NCBI GenBank assembly: GCA_008711295.1
Contig: VUYV01000212.1
Span: 83,775-147,774 of the forward strand
Length of the DNA: 64,000 bases
Direction of reading: 5' to 3'
Origin: Anarhynchus alexandrinus
Taxonomy: Eukaryota; Chordata; Aves; Charadriiformes; Charadriidae
In this document: positions 11,107-23,718 of the stretch, one piece after another
How positions within the stretch are numbered: the stretch's first letter is position 1
Layout of the letters: the number at the start of each line of letters is the position of its first letter
Notes under the pieces: model-generated
Database searches by the model: none
What the model saw: only the letters and a program-made list of their open reading frames with translations
What the model was told of the DNA's origin: nothing
Made by a program: the position numbers and the translations under genes

Positions 11107-14100
11107 AAAATTTGCTATATACAAACAGTTCCGAGAAAGGAACCTGTTGCAATAGGCTCGACTACAAAATTTTTGTACTGTTTCAAAGAGAGTTTGATAC
11201 TCCTAGCAACTACTGGAAAAAGGTCACTGTATATACAGTTGACCAGATTAGAATAATGTACAGTTCTTTCCACCTCTAAAAATAAAATGTAAGGTAAGTT
11301 TAACAAAATAAAAATTATAAAATCTGCATTGGTTCTGGTCACGAATTAGTTTTTGGCCCTAAGTGACCAAGCACACTGACTGTCTCAAACTTCCTTCTTC
11401 TGTGGGTCTGCACTGGAAATACTGGTTAAAAAACAAAAAACAACAACAACAAAAAAAAAACCCCAAACCAGAAACCCCCAAACAAATAAAATGAAAATCA
11501 AAGTGTAATACAGAAATGAACAGTGGGGTTCAATCACTTATTTTCATTCGTGCAGGATATGGGAAGGTGGCAAGGTGAAGACTTCAACTTTGTCTTCCAC
11601 ATTACAGACAATGGTCCCACATACTATCCACTATTACTTTGGTGTATACAGGGGGAAAAAAAAACCCAAGAAAGTAGTTTTTATGGCTCCGAAATAGAAA
11701 TAAAAAAATATAAATCAGTAAGCATTGTACAATTTCCCTTGTTTTCCTACTTAGCACTAAAAGCTGGATGCAGGTGCGCCTGGAAGGAAGACCGCTACTG
11801 TGGGAGCATCCATTTACTAAATCAACTCTCTTCCTGGGTCTTCCTAAATCTATTATGGCCACAATTAGTTACAGTGTAAAAATAAAGTAACAAGCTCTGC
11901 TGAAATCCTCAAACTACAGACTATTTGCGGTACAGCTCTTGCACCAATTCTCTAGATGGTGGTGAATTTCATGTTTACCTCCTTTGCCAAGAAAAATATT
12001 AGTCAGATGTCAGGCCCTGATTTGCTTCTCAGTTATCTCAGCTTTATGCCAGTGTGACCCTCCTGAGGTTATTCCCTTCATAGAAAACACATAACCAGCT
12101 CCTCCCCCAAGACTCCCCCTCCCCAAAATCCCACTCTTTATTTTTTATTGTTGTCACACCTGTACTTCTTTTATGTGTACATAAAAACATGTACACACCT
12201 CATTGGCATACACTGAGGACTTAGACAGAAGGACACAGGCTGTGCTAAACATTGATACATCTGGGGAAAATGGACAAAAGAGTAAAAATCGAAGGTATGA
12301 ATTTATGTTGAATAAAGAATGTCTATCCAACTCAACACAAGATTAATGCCACTTCCAGTACTTCATTATTTTGGTAAAATACATTACTCTGACAAAACCA
12401 TGATGGGATAATACAGATTTACGGTACTGTAACTTTAAAAAATACAAAAACATAGTTCTGCTCTCAGCTTTGCACTTGATATTGTTGTCAAACTTTATTG
12501 GAAACACATTTATTTTTATTTCTCAAAATCTAGCTGTGTTTAGCCATTTCACAGCTGGTGAGCAGTAAAGATGCTTCTGCCTCATTTACAGATCTTGAAC
12601 ATGAATCAGACAATCAACTGGAACATTAGTCAAAGAGATCACTAGCTAATGATTTCTGACAGGCGCTGCAGTAACAGGCTAAGGCCCAGCCTGGCTAGCA
12701 GCATCTGACAATATTTTTCCGGAGCCAACAATAGGTGTTGGTAGACAGACAATGCAATTGAGGGAGACTACTGGTTTCATACCACTTAGTACCTCTTAAA
12801 TACTTTCAGAAAAAACACGTAGCTCTGACAGTCGCTGAATAACCACTTCCATACAGTCTAGTGAAAAAAAAAGACAACAGAACTGTACACATAGGCATTT
12901 TGCAGTTCAGTGAACTCTCTCCCATAGCTCCCCAAGAAATGCGTATTTGAAAATGCTTAAAAAGTGCAGTCTTTATTACCATAATTTGAGTGGTTACATG
13001 CCTGTGGCCATCCTGAGTAAGGTCAAAGCAGAGTTTCACAATACAAACCCAGATGTATTGTTATTTTGGCAAAAAACACAGCGTGAGAGAGGTTGGACAG
13101 CAATAAGAAAATTGTATTGATTACAATGAGCAGAGTTCATTGATCCCAGGAAAATCATACACCAATATCAACTGAATGGCAGGCCACACCTTGTAAAATG
13201 CTCAACATATTCAGGCATAGTGAGCATCCAGGGTAGAAGCGGTATAGCATTCTGTCTGCCTGCCTGCCTGCTCACAATTAAGAGATGCTGAAACTAGGTG
13301 CCATGCTGAGGAAAGAGGGAGTGGTCCCTGATTTGCCAGAATTGTTAGTTGTCCCTCTTTTCCCACAACTGAAATTCACCAACTCAAATACCATAAATGT
13401 GAACACTAACTCCTTGCCCTTAGCCACATCCAGTTACACTGGAATGCACTGTTTTGATAAACAAACGGGAAAGAGTTAAACCAGAAATGTACAAACTTTG
13501 TCACTGTTCCTACAGAGATGGAAAGAATTTGTCTGAATTGGCCAATCTGGTCTGTTCCAGAACTGCTATTCCAGGGACTTTAATGTGGGCATTCGGATAA
13601 TGCAGAGCATAAGCACACATCTTGGAGCAAGGGAATCGGGGACAGAGGGATGTAGAGGGATCCCTCCAGAATCCACCCAGAAGACTGGCCAAGTCAAACA
13701 TCAAAGTGGAGCACCCTCGTTCAAGACCTTCCACGGGCTCTTGCTAGGACATGGCTATCACTAAGGTGTTGCTTAGTTGACTCTTTCCCTGAGGGGTAAC
13801 TGCTCCATCCAGTCCACACTCTCCCTCCCCTGTTATACTTGGCTATCGAGTGCAATGTTTACCTTGGTGCTCTACAAACTTGCATGGCAATACATGCTTC
13901 GGGTTACTCGTGTCTGCATTTGTTTGAAGGATTAGAGAAGACAAACATTTCACTCATTCCTTGTCAGTCTATCAAGATAAGACCTACGTCTCTTTGCCTG
14001 TACTAAGTCTTACTAGTACGCTTTGCATAATATTCAGAGTATGTACGTTTTGCTTTGATTCTGAATGGATGCGTAAATAAAAATAACTAACTGAAAAAGT

Positions 14101-17026
14101 TCCTTTCCCCAGAGTAATTTCAAACTTCTGCTGGCTTCCACGAGGTCAGGAGTTCACCCTCCATGCTTCCTTTTGCTGCACAGGAAACTTAAAAGAGATG
14201 AAATGTACAGATGATTGAATAAACACTAACTTTTGTTCCCATCCTTATTGCTTCTGTATTAGCTTCTGTATTACTGTTCTTAATTCTGGCCTTCTGTGCC
14301 ACTACAATTATATTAATTCTGATTCTCTACACCTACAACTTCGTAGGAAAGCAGTCATCATTTTACTATTTACTATACCTCATAACGGGTTTTATCAAAA
14401 TAAATACATTTTTTAAAAAAATATCAGCCAGGTCCTTCAGAGCAAAAACCTATGCAAATGTCAAAACCAGGTATTTTAGTTTGTTACTATTATACAATTT
14501 GAAATCTTTACTGCAAGAGACATTACTCTAGTAAAGGTTGTTGCAATCTTTATTTAGTACGGGAATGTAATGTTTTCCAAACCAGCCATTGTTGACATAT
14601 TTCTTCAAAATAAAGCATGGCTTAACAGTCTGGAGTGAAGAAGCTTCATCTGTTACCCTTTAACAGCAATATAAGAGGAAAAAACAGTTTATGTATCCTT
14701 TCCATCCTGACAGATGTGACAATAGCTGGAAACACTGTGCCTGCCAAGAGCTTTTATCAAGTATGTTATAACAACTAGTAATAAGTGTAAATAATAAATG
14801 GCTACGATCTTATGGGAAACGGTGGCAATACTAAACAATTTTTGGTGCTTGCTGATGGGAGTCTGCTAGTCTTGGAATTCCCTGGCTTCCCAGTAGAGTT
14901 TTGGCCTGACAATAAACAACAGTTTAATACTTTATCTAATCCCAGCCAGGAGGTAAGTTCAACAGCAAGCTTTTGCAGATGTTCACATCCAATAATCTAT
15001 CCATAATTGATGAAACAGGGAGGTCAGATGTAATGGTTGCTACTATTCCAGCAACAAATAAATGGTTATTGACAAAACAAGGCAGTGTGGCGCTGAGTGC
15101 TGAGCAGTGACAAGCATGAAACAGTGCTGAGACAGAAGTAGTGATGTGAATACAGCCCTTCATCTTGAGAATTCCTCAACGTGATGTGTGGCACGAGGGC
15201 CACTCTGACACATCAGCAGATGGAGGTGACTTGTAAAGGAAAAATGAGATTCTGCAAGTACATAAAAGACAAAGGCAGAGGCGGAGAAAGAAACAAGGAG
15301 AAAGGGGTGGACAGGACTGGAAATTTGGGTAAGTGCAATAATGTGAATTGTTCAGAAATGTTTTTGTATCGCAGCACTGTGATCCAGATGTCTGGACTGC
15401 TTTTATCACGCTGTTGTGTCTACGTGAATGTACCTGGCTGTCAGATTGCTGTAGCCTCCTAAGACATTAATATAATACTGTATGCATGTGCATGCTTAAA
15501 TGCCCATTACTTCTTAGACAAAGCACCTATAAATATTCTGCTTCATGCTTATTAATATCTTTAGTCCACCCGTGAACAGATATTTTTAATTACACAAAGT
15601 TTTCCTAGCTAAAAGCAAACAAACCAACCCTTCAATTTGCATAACACAATGGAAAAAACTGCAGAGAGAAACTAGGAAGGTATAAAAAAAAATTTAAGTC
15701 AGTTAAAAAAATATTATTTTTCTGCATCCCTATATGGAAGTTAAGGAAAAGTTCTCATTCAGCTGAAAGCCTCATATTCTTTAAGTTTTAACTCATGTAA
15801 GAAATATAGGAAAAGGATTAATAGACTGTGTTTATCGAGTGAATAAAACTTGAGTCATTTACATGCAAATAGACACTTGAAATCTTTTGCATCCATTTCA
15901 GTGCTAAAAGATAGTATTTTTACCATGTTTACTGTGTAATATTCTAATATGAAAAACAGCAGAATGAAATGGTGGCCATTATTGCTATATGTAGTCATAA
16001 AAAGATTTCAGACAGAAATATTTTAAATATTAATATTACTAAAATCACTTAAAGCACCAAGGAATGTTAAATCGATTTATTTAGAAGTACAATTTATTTC
16101 ACACTTTGCTACCAATTCTTTTGATCAGCTCTGAAATAATACATAAGCTGAAAGCAAAACAGCAAAACAAATTGCTTCTAGCAATGAAGCAGCAAGATCA
16201 ACGTTTTATACTGGCATGCTTCGGTGTTTTAACTTCTCAGGTTATTTATCTATCAAAGGATAAATTTTAAATTCCTTAAGATCTAATGCCTGAATCAAGA
16301 CCTCTTATTCTCCAATCTAGCCATAGATGATTCTGATCAAGCAAAGCTGTTAGGCATTTGCTTACACCTGAATATATGAGTTGTTCCCTTGAAGTCAATG
16401 GGAATAACTGAATTGAAATTTAAACACTTACTTAATAAGTAAATTGCTGTAGCTTGAACTATACCAATCTGAGAAACCAATCTAATTTTAAAATACTTAC
16501 TTTATAGAATTTTTTTTAAAGGCTGTTCATTTGAACTAAACTATGCAAAGGAAAACAAAACCTCCCAGATTACGAATATATTTGCATTTAAGTACTGAAA
16601 TTCCTGAGTTTGTATAGTGCGGGTACAAATGTTTCATTTCTCAAAATGCATAAGAAGTCTGACTTACATAATAGGACCTAACAGAATTAGAAAATTTCTT
16701 ATACGGTTTTTCAGCGATTTGCTACAGCCCCGGATATAATATATGCAGTTTCGCTATTGGATGTACAACTGACTTAAGATCTCTCATGCTGTTGTTTCTC
16801 AGATAATATAATCGACGAGCTGAGACATGCGGTAACTATCTGTCTTTCCCTCAATTATATACAGCATTTAGGTTCCAAGGTTTAGCACACCTAAGCTAGA
16901 AATCCAATATAGTCTAAAGTCCATAAAGTAAATAACCTCAATAACATACAGTTGTATTGCTTTGTCTTTTTTGTTCCTAGCCTGTGGGAATGAAATGAGT
17001 GGAAACTTGTATATCAGCAGTTATTT

Positions 17027-17070
17027 AAAAAAAAAAAAAACAAAACCCAAACAAAAAAAAGAAAATAAAA
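17027..17070. repeat. A-rich low-complexity tract
   Basis: Fourteen As, then CAAAACCCAAACAAAAAAAA and GAAAATAAAAAG. Similar A-rich tracts with AAACCCAAA cores occur at 7447-7500 and 11430-11490. Confidence 0.85.
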
Positions 17071-17710
17071 AGCGCATTTTATCAGTTAGTATAAAAAACA
17101 TTTTCAATATGGTAAGTAAAAAACATCTGCCTAAATCACACGTTTTAACTGACAGAAGACAGTTATTAAGAGTTTTAGAAACATCAGTCTCATCAAGTGG
17201 ACTAACTAACCTTATATGCCGTGAAACAGACACTGTATAGCTCTTACCTTGCCTGGGAAAGCACAAGGAAAAGCCATCTCCGCTGGCCATACCTAGCAGA
17301 GAATACGCAGAGAACAGCAGAGATTGTTCCATCCCATCAGCTATATCAAAAAGGTAGGATCAGAGCAAAGGCTCCATGATTGCCAACTGCTCTGCCCTCC
17401 ATGCCATGGTGAAAAATAGATGCAAGGATATTTTTATTTCCTTGAAGAGCAGCTTAAGGAGTTTTTATGGCTTTGACCTCAATGTTTCAACATATTAGAG
17501 CTAAGCAAACCTCCAGTAAGGGACAATTAGCTTCTTTTGAGTTCAAACGTAACAGCTAGCAACAATTTTGTAGAACTGATCCAGAGTCATACAAAGAATT
17601 CTCTTGATCTTAGAATATCTGTTATTATTATTAATGCAGAAGCATGTAAACATTCTTATTAATGTTGCACTACAGCCTCCCTCCAGTTCTTTTGCAAACT
17701 CCTACAGAGA

Positions 17711-17745
17711 GCGTGTGCGTGTGTGCAAGTGCATGTGTGTATAAG
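17711..17745. repeat. Short GT-rich microsatellite
   Basis: GCGTGTGCGTGTGTGCAAGT followed by GCATGTGTGTATAAG is a degenerate (GT)n tract. Confidence 0.75.
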
Positions 17746-20700
17746 GCAATAATAAAACTTGTCATTTTGTTATAGATATCCTGAGTCAAAACCTTACCAA
17801 AAAATAGAGTTTGAAGTTTGGGAAACCACATTTGATATGTTAAATGACATGACTTCTTAACTCAGAGTGTTTAACATATATATTTTAAGTAAGGCTACAC
17901 ACACCTTATAAATATATGTAATACCAGAAACTTTCATACTGTTTGGGAATTAAAAACAAATTTGCAAAAAAACCAATGTCCTCCATTCAGAGCCCCAAAA
18001 TTGGGGTTTTATACTTTTTTCATCAACTTGTATTCAGATTCCTGAGAACACCAGTGGTCAGATAGTCCTAAAATTCTGAAAAGGTGCTACAGATTTATCT
18101 AATGGAATGTGAAGTCACATCTGCTGCTCACTGCAGTTGTCTTGCTCTTTTGGGACATATGAATGATTAAATTTAAAGTTGTAATGGATGAAATGAAAGT
18201 AAACCCATTTATGGTGTTTTGGTAGCCAGTCTTATGGAACATGAGACTCCTGAAGAATAAGGGTGATATCAACAAATTATTAGTGCATTTATTTTTATTG
18301 TTGCTATGGGAAAACATGGAAATCTAATAATCTGATTTGATTGTCATCAAGTAATTGATTTTTTTATGCATTTAATATTTTTTTGTTTCTCATCCTCTAA
18401 TTTTGTATAACTTGACTGCTGTAATTCCGCAGCAGCATTGTAAGCGTTTTCTTACAAAGGGTATTCTTGTGGTACATTTATCTTGACAAAAATCCAGTTT
18501 ACTGCGGGGAGTTATTCTGATATCATTAACCAAGCAAAATGCAATTTGAACCACAGTCTCAAAAGGAAAATGATACCATGTTCCAAGGCAATTGCAGTGG
18601 ACACCATATCACCAAGGTGCAAATCTAGGTGGTACACAGAAAAGTACTGAAGGAAAACAGTATCATTACATCTCAGGGCTACTCAGAACATTTTCCCCTT
18701 TTTTTTTTTTTTTTCCAGGTTTTCAAGAAGCTGGCTAAGACAAGAAAACGATTATCTAAATTAAACCAACAGAAGAAATCCTTCCTTCAGTAAGAGACTG
18801 TTAACTTGCATATCCAAATAAAAAGTTAGGTCTTTCCGTTTAAGAATTAAGTGCTAAATTAACAACAAAAAAAATAATTGAATCATCAGAAATTCATCTA
18901 TTTCCTGAAGTTTCAGCTCTTCTTTAAGATTCTCAACACAAATAATTTCTAGTTTCTTAGTTCCATTGGTATTTGAGTCAGTATATTTTGTCAGGGCAAA
19001 GTTTGCTGCTAGTGCTAATTGTTCTCACATAATTTTGTTTGTAGTATCTTCACCAATGCTTAGCCGCAGTGGGACCTTTCAGAAACATGAAATTTAATCA
19101 GTGTCAGGATTGGCTGACTAATTCTAGGCCTTCAAGAAGAAAATCTTTCTCTGTACATAATCCATTGTCAGTGGTTAATCCAGTGTCAGTGACCAATCAG
19201 AAGTACCTGCCTTCAAAGATGACTCAGAGTTTTGTCTGGCCTTTTATTCCCTGGATATGAAAAATTCCAAGTTTCTATACGAGTACAGTTTTAAGAACAA
19301 TTTAAAAATCGCTTCAATGAAAGTGAAGCTTCTAGGAATGATGAGACCTTTTCTTAAACTGGTATGCTAAAATGTTTTTTCAAGCACGTGATGCCATTTG
19401 CTAAGCTGAAAATGTTACACTTCATTACTGATGGCTAAATATCACTTACAGATGAATAACGGACAATCTAGGTGATTTAAAAGAAGGAAGTTTGAAATAA
19501 TTTCCATTGATTAGTATCTTTTGATGTGTTTTGTGAGTCTCCGTTTTCTTTTTGTAGTAACAGCAGTGAAAGTTTAAACCTAAACTCAGTGGTCTACCCA
19601 GACACCACTGACAGAAAAGTTCAGCTTTCTAGCAAAGCACTAGAATTGTAAGCAAATCTCACAGGAATGATGCTCATTCTTCTCTACTACCTTTCACAGT
19701 GTTTGGGAGAAAAGAGGATAACATTCAGTCTACCTTTTGGAGTTCTTTTACTTGCTAAGATCCTCCTTGATTCACCAAATTCATACATACGTATGGGTGT
19801 AATCTATATAATTAGTTATAATAGATATAATTAGATAAAATATACTGTGCATACTAACTTCAGAATATCTGCATCCCAGATACATTTACTTATATTGTCT
19901 CTAGCTGTACGAGTTGAGACAAAATTTTCAGTTGTTTTGACATAGACAGAAATTAACTTTATGGTCATAAATCACCTCTGATTACTTTAATAGGGTCATT
20001 TTGAATGTGAAGATGTCTTTGTAAGTTCATAAATTTTCTTGATAATTTTATGCCTGTGGCTTGTATATCGTAATTCTGGCAATTCATGCACGTAGCATTA
20101 TGTCATAAATTACCACATTTATTTTGGCACGGTGTCAGTACCCATGAACACTGTCTCTATTATTTAAATATGTAACATATTGGAAATACAGGTTTCCATG
20201 TCCAAAATAAAGGAACACTTAGAAAAAAGCTAATGCTCAGACAAGGAATGAGGACTGGATTTCTCCTGGTGATTTGGGAGGCAACTCTAAATGAAAGAGA
20301 AAAAAAACCTGTGATGCCCGACACTTTGAAGCATTCTTGAAAGCCCAGTTTAAACAATATTCCCACATCACGCATTATATTACAGTACCTTACACAAGAT
20401 TTCTAATGACACAGAAGTGTTCCACTTAACACTTAGCTTGTTATACAAGTCCGAAGAAAAACAAGTCAACAGTAACTTTTACTTTAAAATTAGCCTAGAT
20501 GGATCACTCTCCCTGACAAAATCTATAATGTTTAAGATAAAATCTATATAACGTGAACTATTAATATTTTGTGTCATATTTTGTGGAAAAGCTGTTAGGC
20601 TCGATTATAAACCAGACGATATGACAAATATTATGAACATACCACACTGCTATTGAACATAATTAGTTCTCAGGCTTTTAAACTTGCACACGCTTGTGTT

Positions 20701-23632
20701 TTTACATCTGAGTAGGTCCACTGAAATCAATCATATATATCAAATAAAATTAAATCAATTTATACAGATTATACACCAAATCAAATCATGTTAGATTATA
20801 CACCAAGTGCCTAGCAAATAAAAAACCTTCTCCAACAAAACTAGCCTATTTCATACAAAGTGACTGCGTATTTTTGGTATAATAGGCTGCAGCTTAATCA
20901 TTTCAGCCTTTAATTACTGCATCAGATAATGAATATTTTGAACATATGCTTCACCACTCTGCTAGAAGACATGAATGAAAGAGAAACAAGTTTATATGCA
21001 CGCTACCGTGTGTGCATGTTGGGGGAGGGAGCAGCACGCTGAACAGCAAAAGGAACCGAGTGGCAACAATTGGAGGAAGCGGTATCTGTAACAGCTGCTC
21101 CTTTCAGATTCCCCTAGAAGGAGACTGCCTGAGGTGGACCACGGCACAAAAGGATAAAGAAGATGAAAACTGATGCAAAGCAGGAAAATAACTGCTGAGA
21201 CCCCTGAGTCTAAACCCGAATAGTCCCAAGCTGTGTGGCAAGACCTCTTTAGCATGCTACAGAAGCTGGTGATGAACTACATATTACCATGAGGCAAACT
21301 GGCTCCTAGCAGTATTGTCTGCGTGTTATGTGTAATGATAACCAGTAGTCCTCTGGGAACAGGATGCAATGATTTCATCTCCGTAAGCATCTGAGCTCCC
21401 CCTGGATACAGAGACCATTAAACTGAGAACAGAAGGGTAAATTTTAGGCAATGATTTCTAATTGGAGAGTGAAGACAACTTGTGCTCAACAGTACTGTCA
21501 ACCACTGATATTGTACTGCTGTCTATATTGATCACAGTTAAGGACAAAAGGAACTAAAATTTTACCCCTTTTTCTCGGTCCCATAACATACACTATATTT
21601 TCTGACTGAAAGTACTTCATAGGTTTCTTGTGTAATATTATTGGAAGTGCCATTATATTAGGAAATGCCACTATATTATAATATAATAATATATTATTTA
21701 CACAGTTAAGCAGTGGTATTTTCATTACTGTTAAAATAACATTTTATACTCTTAACATAATGGATCATTTATGTTTTGTACTACAGAGACTTTCTTTCCC
21801 TTTTAACAAAAACACACATTGCTTTCTTTACCTGTCAGGTGTTTGCATAGCACTAAAAACAATAGGCACAATCTATTATATATATATTTTAAATTAATAG
21901 TAGTACATTACAAAATTCAAAGTTTTAGAATCTTCCTTAAAAAAAATAATAATTCTGCATGTGACAAAAAGAAATGGAACTTCCAAATGATTACTGTAAC
22001 TTTTTAGCAGGAGGCATGGGGGAGCAACGGAGGGAAAGAAGTAGCTAGAAAATGTAAGCAAAACGGATCTTGAGGAAACAATGGCACACATCTAACATTT
22101 TTGACACTTTCAAGGGTAGTTTGATCCTTTGTATATCATGGAGACTGTGCAGTCTTGTTCATTAATTAATTTCTCCTGTGATGGAGAGATCAAATATGCA
22201 TGCAGGCTTCTTTATTTAGCACATTTGTTTACCTTGCTGCTCTTCTTCATTCACACAGCTTATTGTGACTCTCAGAAATTTAACAGAAAAGTTGATCAGG
22301 TAAGAATGTTGGCACATTTGTCCGTCAACAAACAACGCAGATAAACTTCAGTACAAACAATTATAGTCTAATCTCTTATACTGCATTTTTGGAAGAGATC
22401 AAATATCTTCTCGTTGCTCTTGCAACTACTAGATATAATTTTATAAAATTATTTCTAGCTTTTTAATTTTGAAATATTTTCACATTCGGCTACAGACTTT
22501 GACTGCAACTGATGTGAGAACAGGCTCCCACTTTCCAGCATTCAGTTGATTTACACAGAAGATAGGCCTATCAGCATGGAGGAACTATGTATAAAGATGG
22601 TCAATAACTTTTGGAAAAATCGTATGACAAATCATTAAGAGCATGTAAGAAGATATTTCAAGACAGAAATCTAGAACCCCTCCTACACTACAGAAGCCAA
22701 GCAAGTGATATTGAAACCCATGCTGAATTCACTCTGTGACTTCTATTGGTCTATTTCTGAAAAAAATAAACCACCACAACAAATATCCACAACAAATGAC
22801 CTCTATAAAATATGCTCATTAATAAAAAACACTCTGTAGTTAAAGGAACAAACAGAAATAGAAATAGTCATTACCCAGCTGATTAATTGAAAGGATCATG
22901 GACAAAATACTAAAATAAATTAATTTTCCACACATCATTAAGAGGATAATGGAGGACTCCAACTTCTCTGATGACTGGCACAGACAAATCAAGTTGATGC
23001 TTATCTTTCCTCTCACACTATGATGAGCTAGAGGAACCCTCCTTTCCACACTAGAATTCCACATGTAGAATTCTCATTGTCTTAGAATTATTATGTATGG
23101 GAGGCTCAAGGGAAACATGAGAAGAGGAGCTTGAACTCAAGCATCAACAGAAGGGCTTGCATCAGCACTACAGTGTTTCATACAAAAAGCAATTAATATT
23201 TCATCCAAATTCCTCATGTTCTGAAATGCTCAACATGTGAATTGATATATTTTTAATTGTTGCTCACAAATATGCTGTATCAAAACAGTTTGCAAAACTG
23301 GTGTTTTATACAAAAACCTAATTAAATTAAAACCATTTTATATAGGTATGAATATAGGAAAATGAAAGCTAGTCCCATATAAGCCAAATAATATTATTAT
23401 ATAATATTATTTCTACAGATCCAAGTATGGAAACCTGGACTCCATCAGTTCTGGAATTTATTGGAACCATAATTGCTTAAATGGATCTCTGTCTACAGAA
23501 CTAGATACAGTTATAAGAGGTTCACGAGCCAAGTCTCTCCAAGTCTTTTCCACTCTCCAAAATGCCTAAGAAGATGCCAAGGAGGCACAGAAAGGTATTG
23601 GGAAAGCTAAAGCAACTTTAAAATAAACTTAC

Positions 23633-23718
23633 TGATAATGCTGTCTGTTGTTCTCCAGCAAAATGATATGCTAAACTTAAGCAATACGCAGCTTCTCCTT
23701 CCATCTTCATATCACCTC
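23633..23718 (-). CDS. TTC29: TTC29 coding exon (short TPR exon)
   Basis: Exon of 86 nt (2 + 28x3), ending in phase 0. The acceptor is CCTTTCTTTAG|GAGGTG at 23719, the donor is TTATCA|GTAAGTTT at 23633/23632. It translates to GGD followed by MKMEGEAAYCLSLAYHFAG and EQQTALS. This matches the TTC29 segment in which a conserved MEGEA is followed by a TPR A-helix (Y-L-L-A spacing) and an E..TAL B-helix. Using the TAG acceptor gives exactly the family length between AKEG and MEGEA. A GAG three bases further in could act as a second, in-frame acceptor that would drop one Gly. The exon is too short for simple ORF detection and was found by reading the reverse complement. Confidence 0.9.

Larger units (their letters stand above)
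7834..23632. other. TTC29: TTC29 intron, 15.8 kb, mostly unique
   Basis: Joins the exon ending at 23633 to the exon starting at 7833 (phase 0). No CR1 or LTR of any length was recognised, unlike the other introns. It holds the T-rich duplication at 10992-11106, the A-rich tracts at 11430-11490 and 17027-17070, and the GT microsatellite at 17711. It also contains plus-strand exon-like islands at 17297-17353, 18719-18789, 19558-19651 and 22259-22299, reported as findings. The open frame at 11523-11879 shows no recognisable motif. Confidence 0.75.

Noticed and set aside
11523..11879. 118-codon plus-strand open frame
   Set aside because: No domain, repeat or splice context, and composition like the surrounding intron; length alone is not enough.
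16962..17106. Possible further plus-strand exon upstream of 17297 (acceptor TTGTTCCTAG, donor AATATG|GTAAGT, phase 0)
   Set aside because: Most of it is an A-rich low-complexity tract giving a Lys-rich peptide; a spurious exon is more likely, so it was left out of the series.
19045..19260. Plus-strand open frame after acceptor GTTTGTAG, ending PFIPWI and a stop
   Set aside because: Looks peptide-like but its phase does not match the exon-like segment ending at 18789, it has an internal 18-bp near-repeat, and no family is recognised.
22840..23064. Possible reverse-transcriptase remnant (DDWHRQIKLMLIF on the plus strand)
   Set aside because: Only a faint likeness to the P-DW-----P-F pattern of CR1; no neighbouring LINE landmarks.
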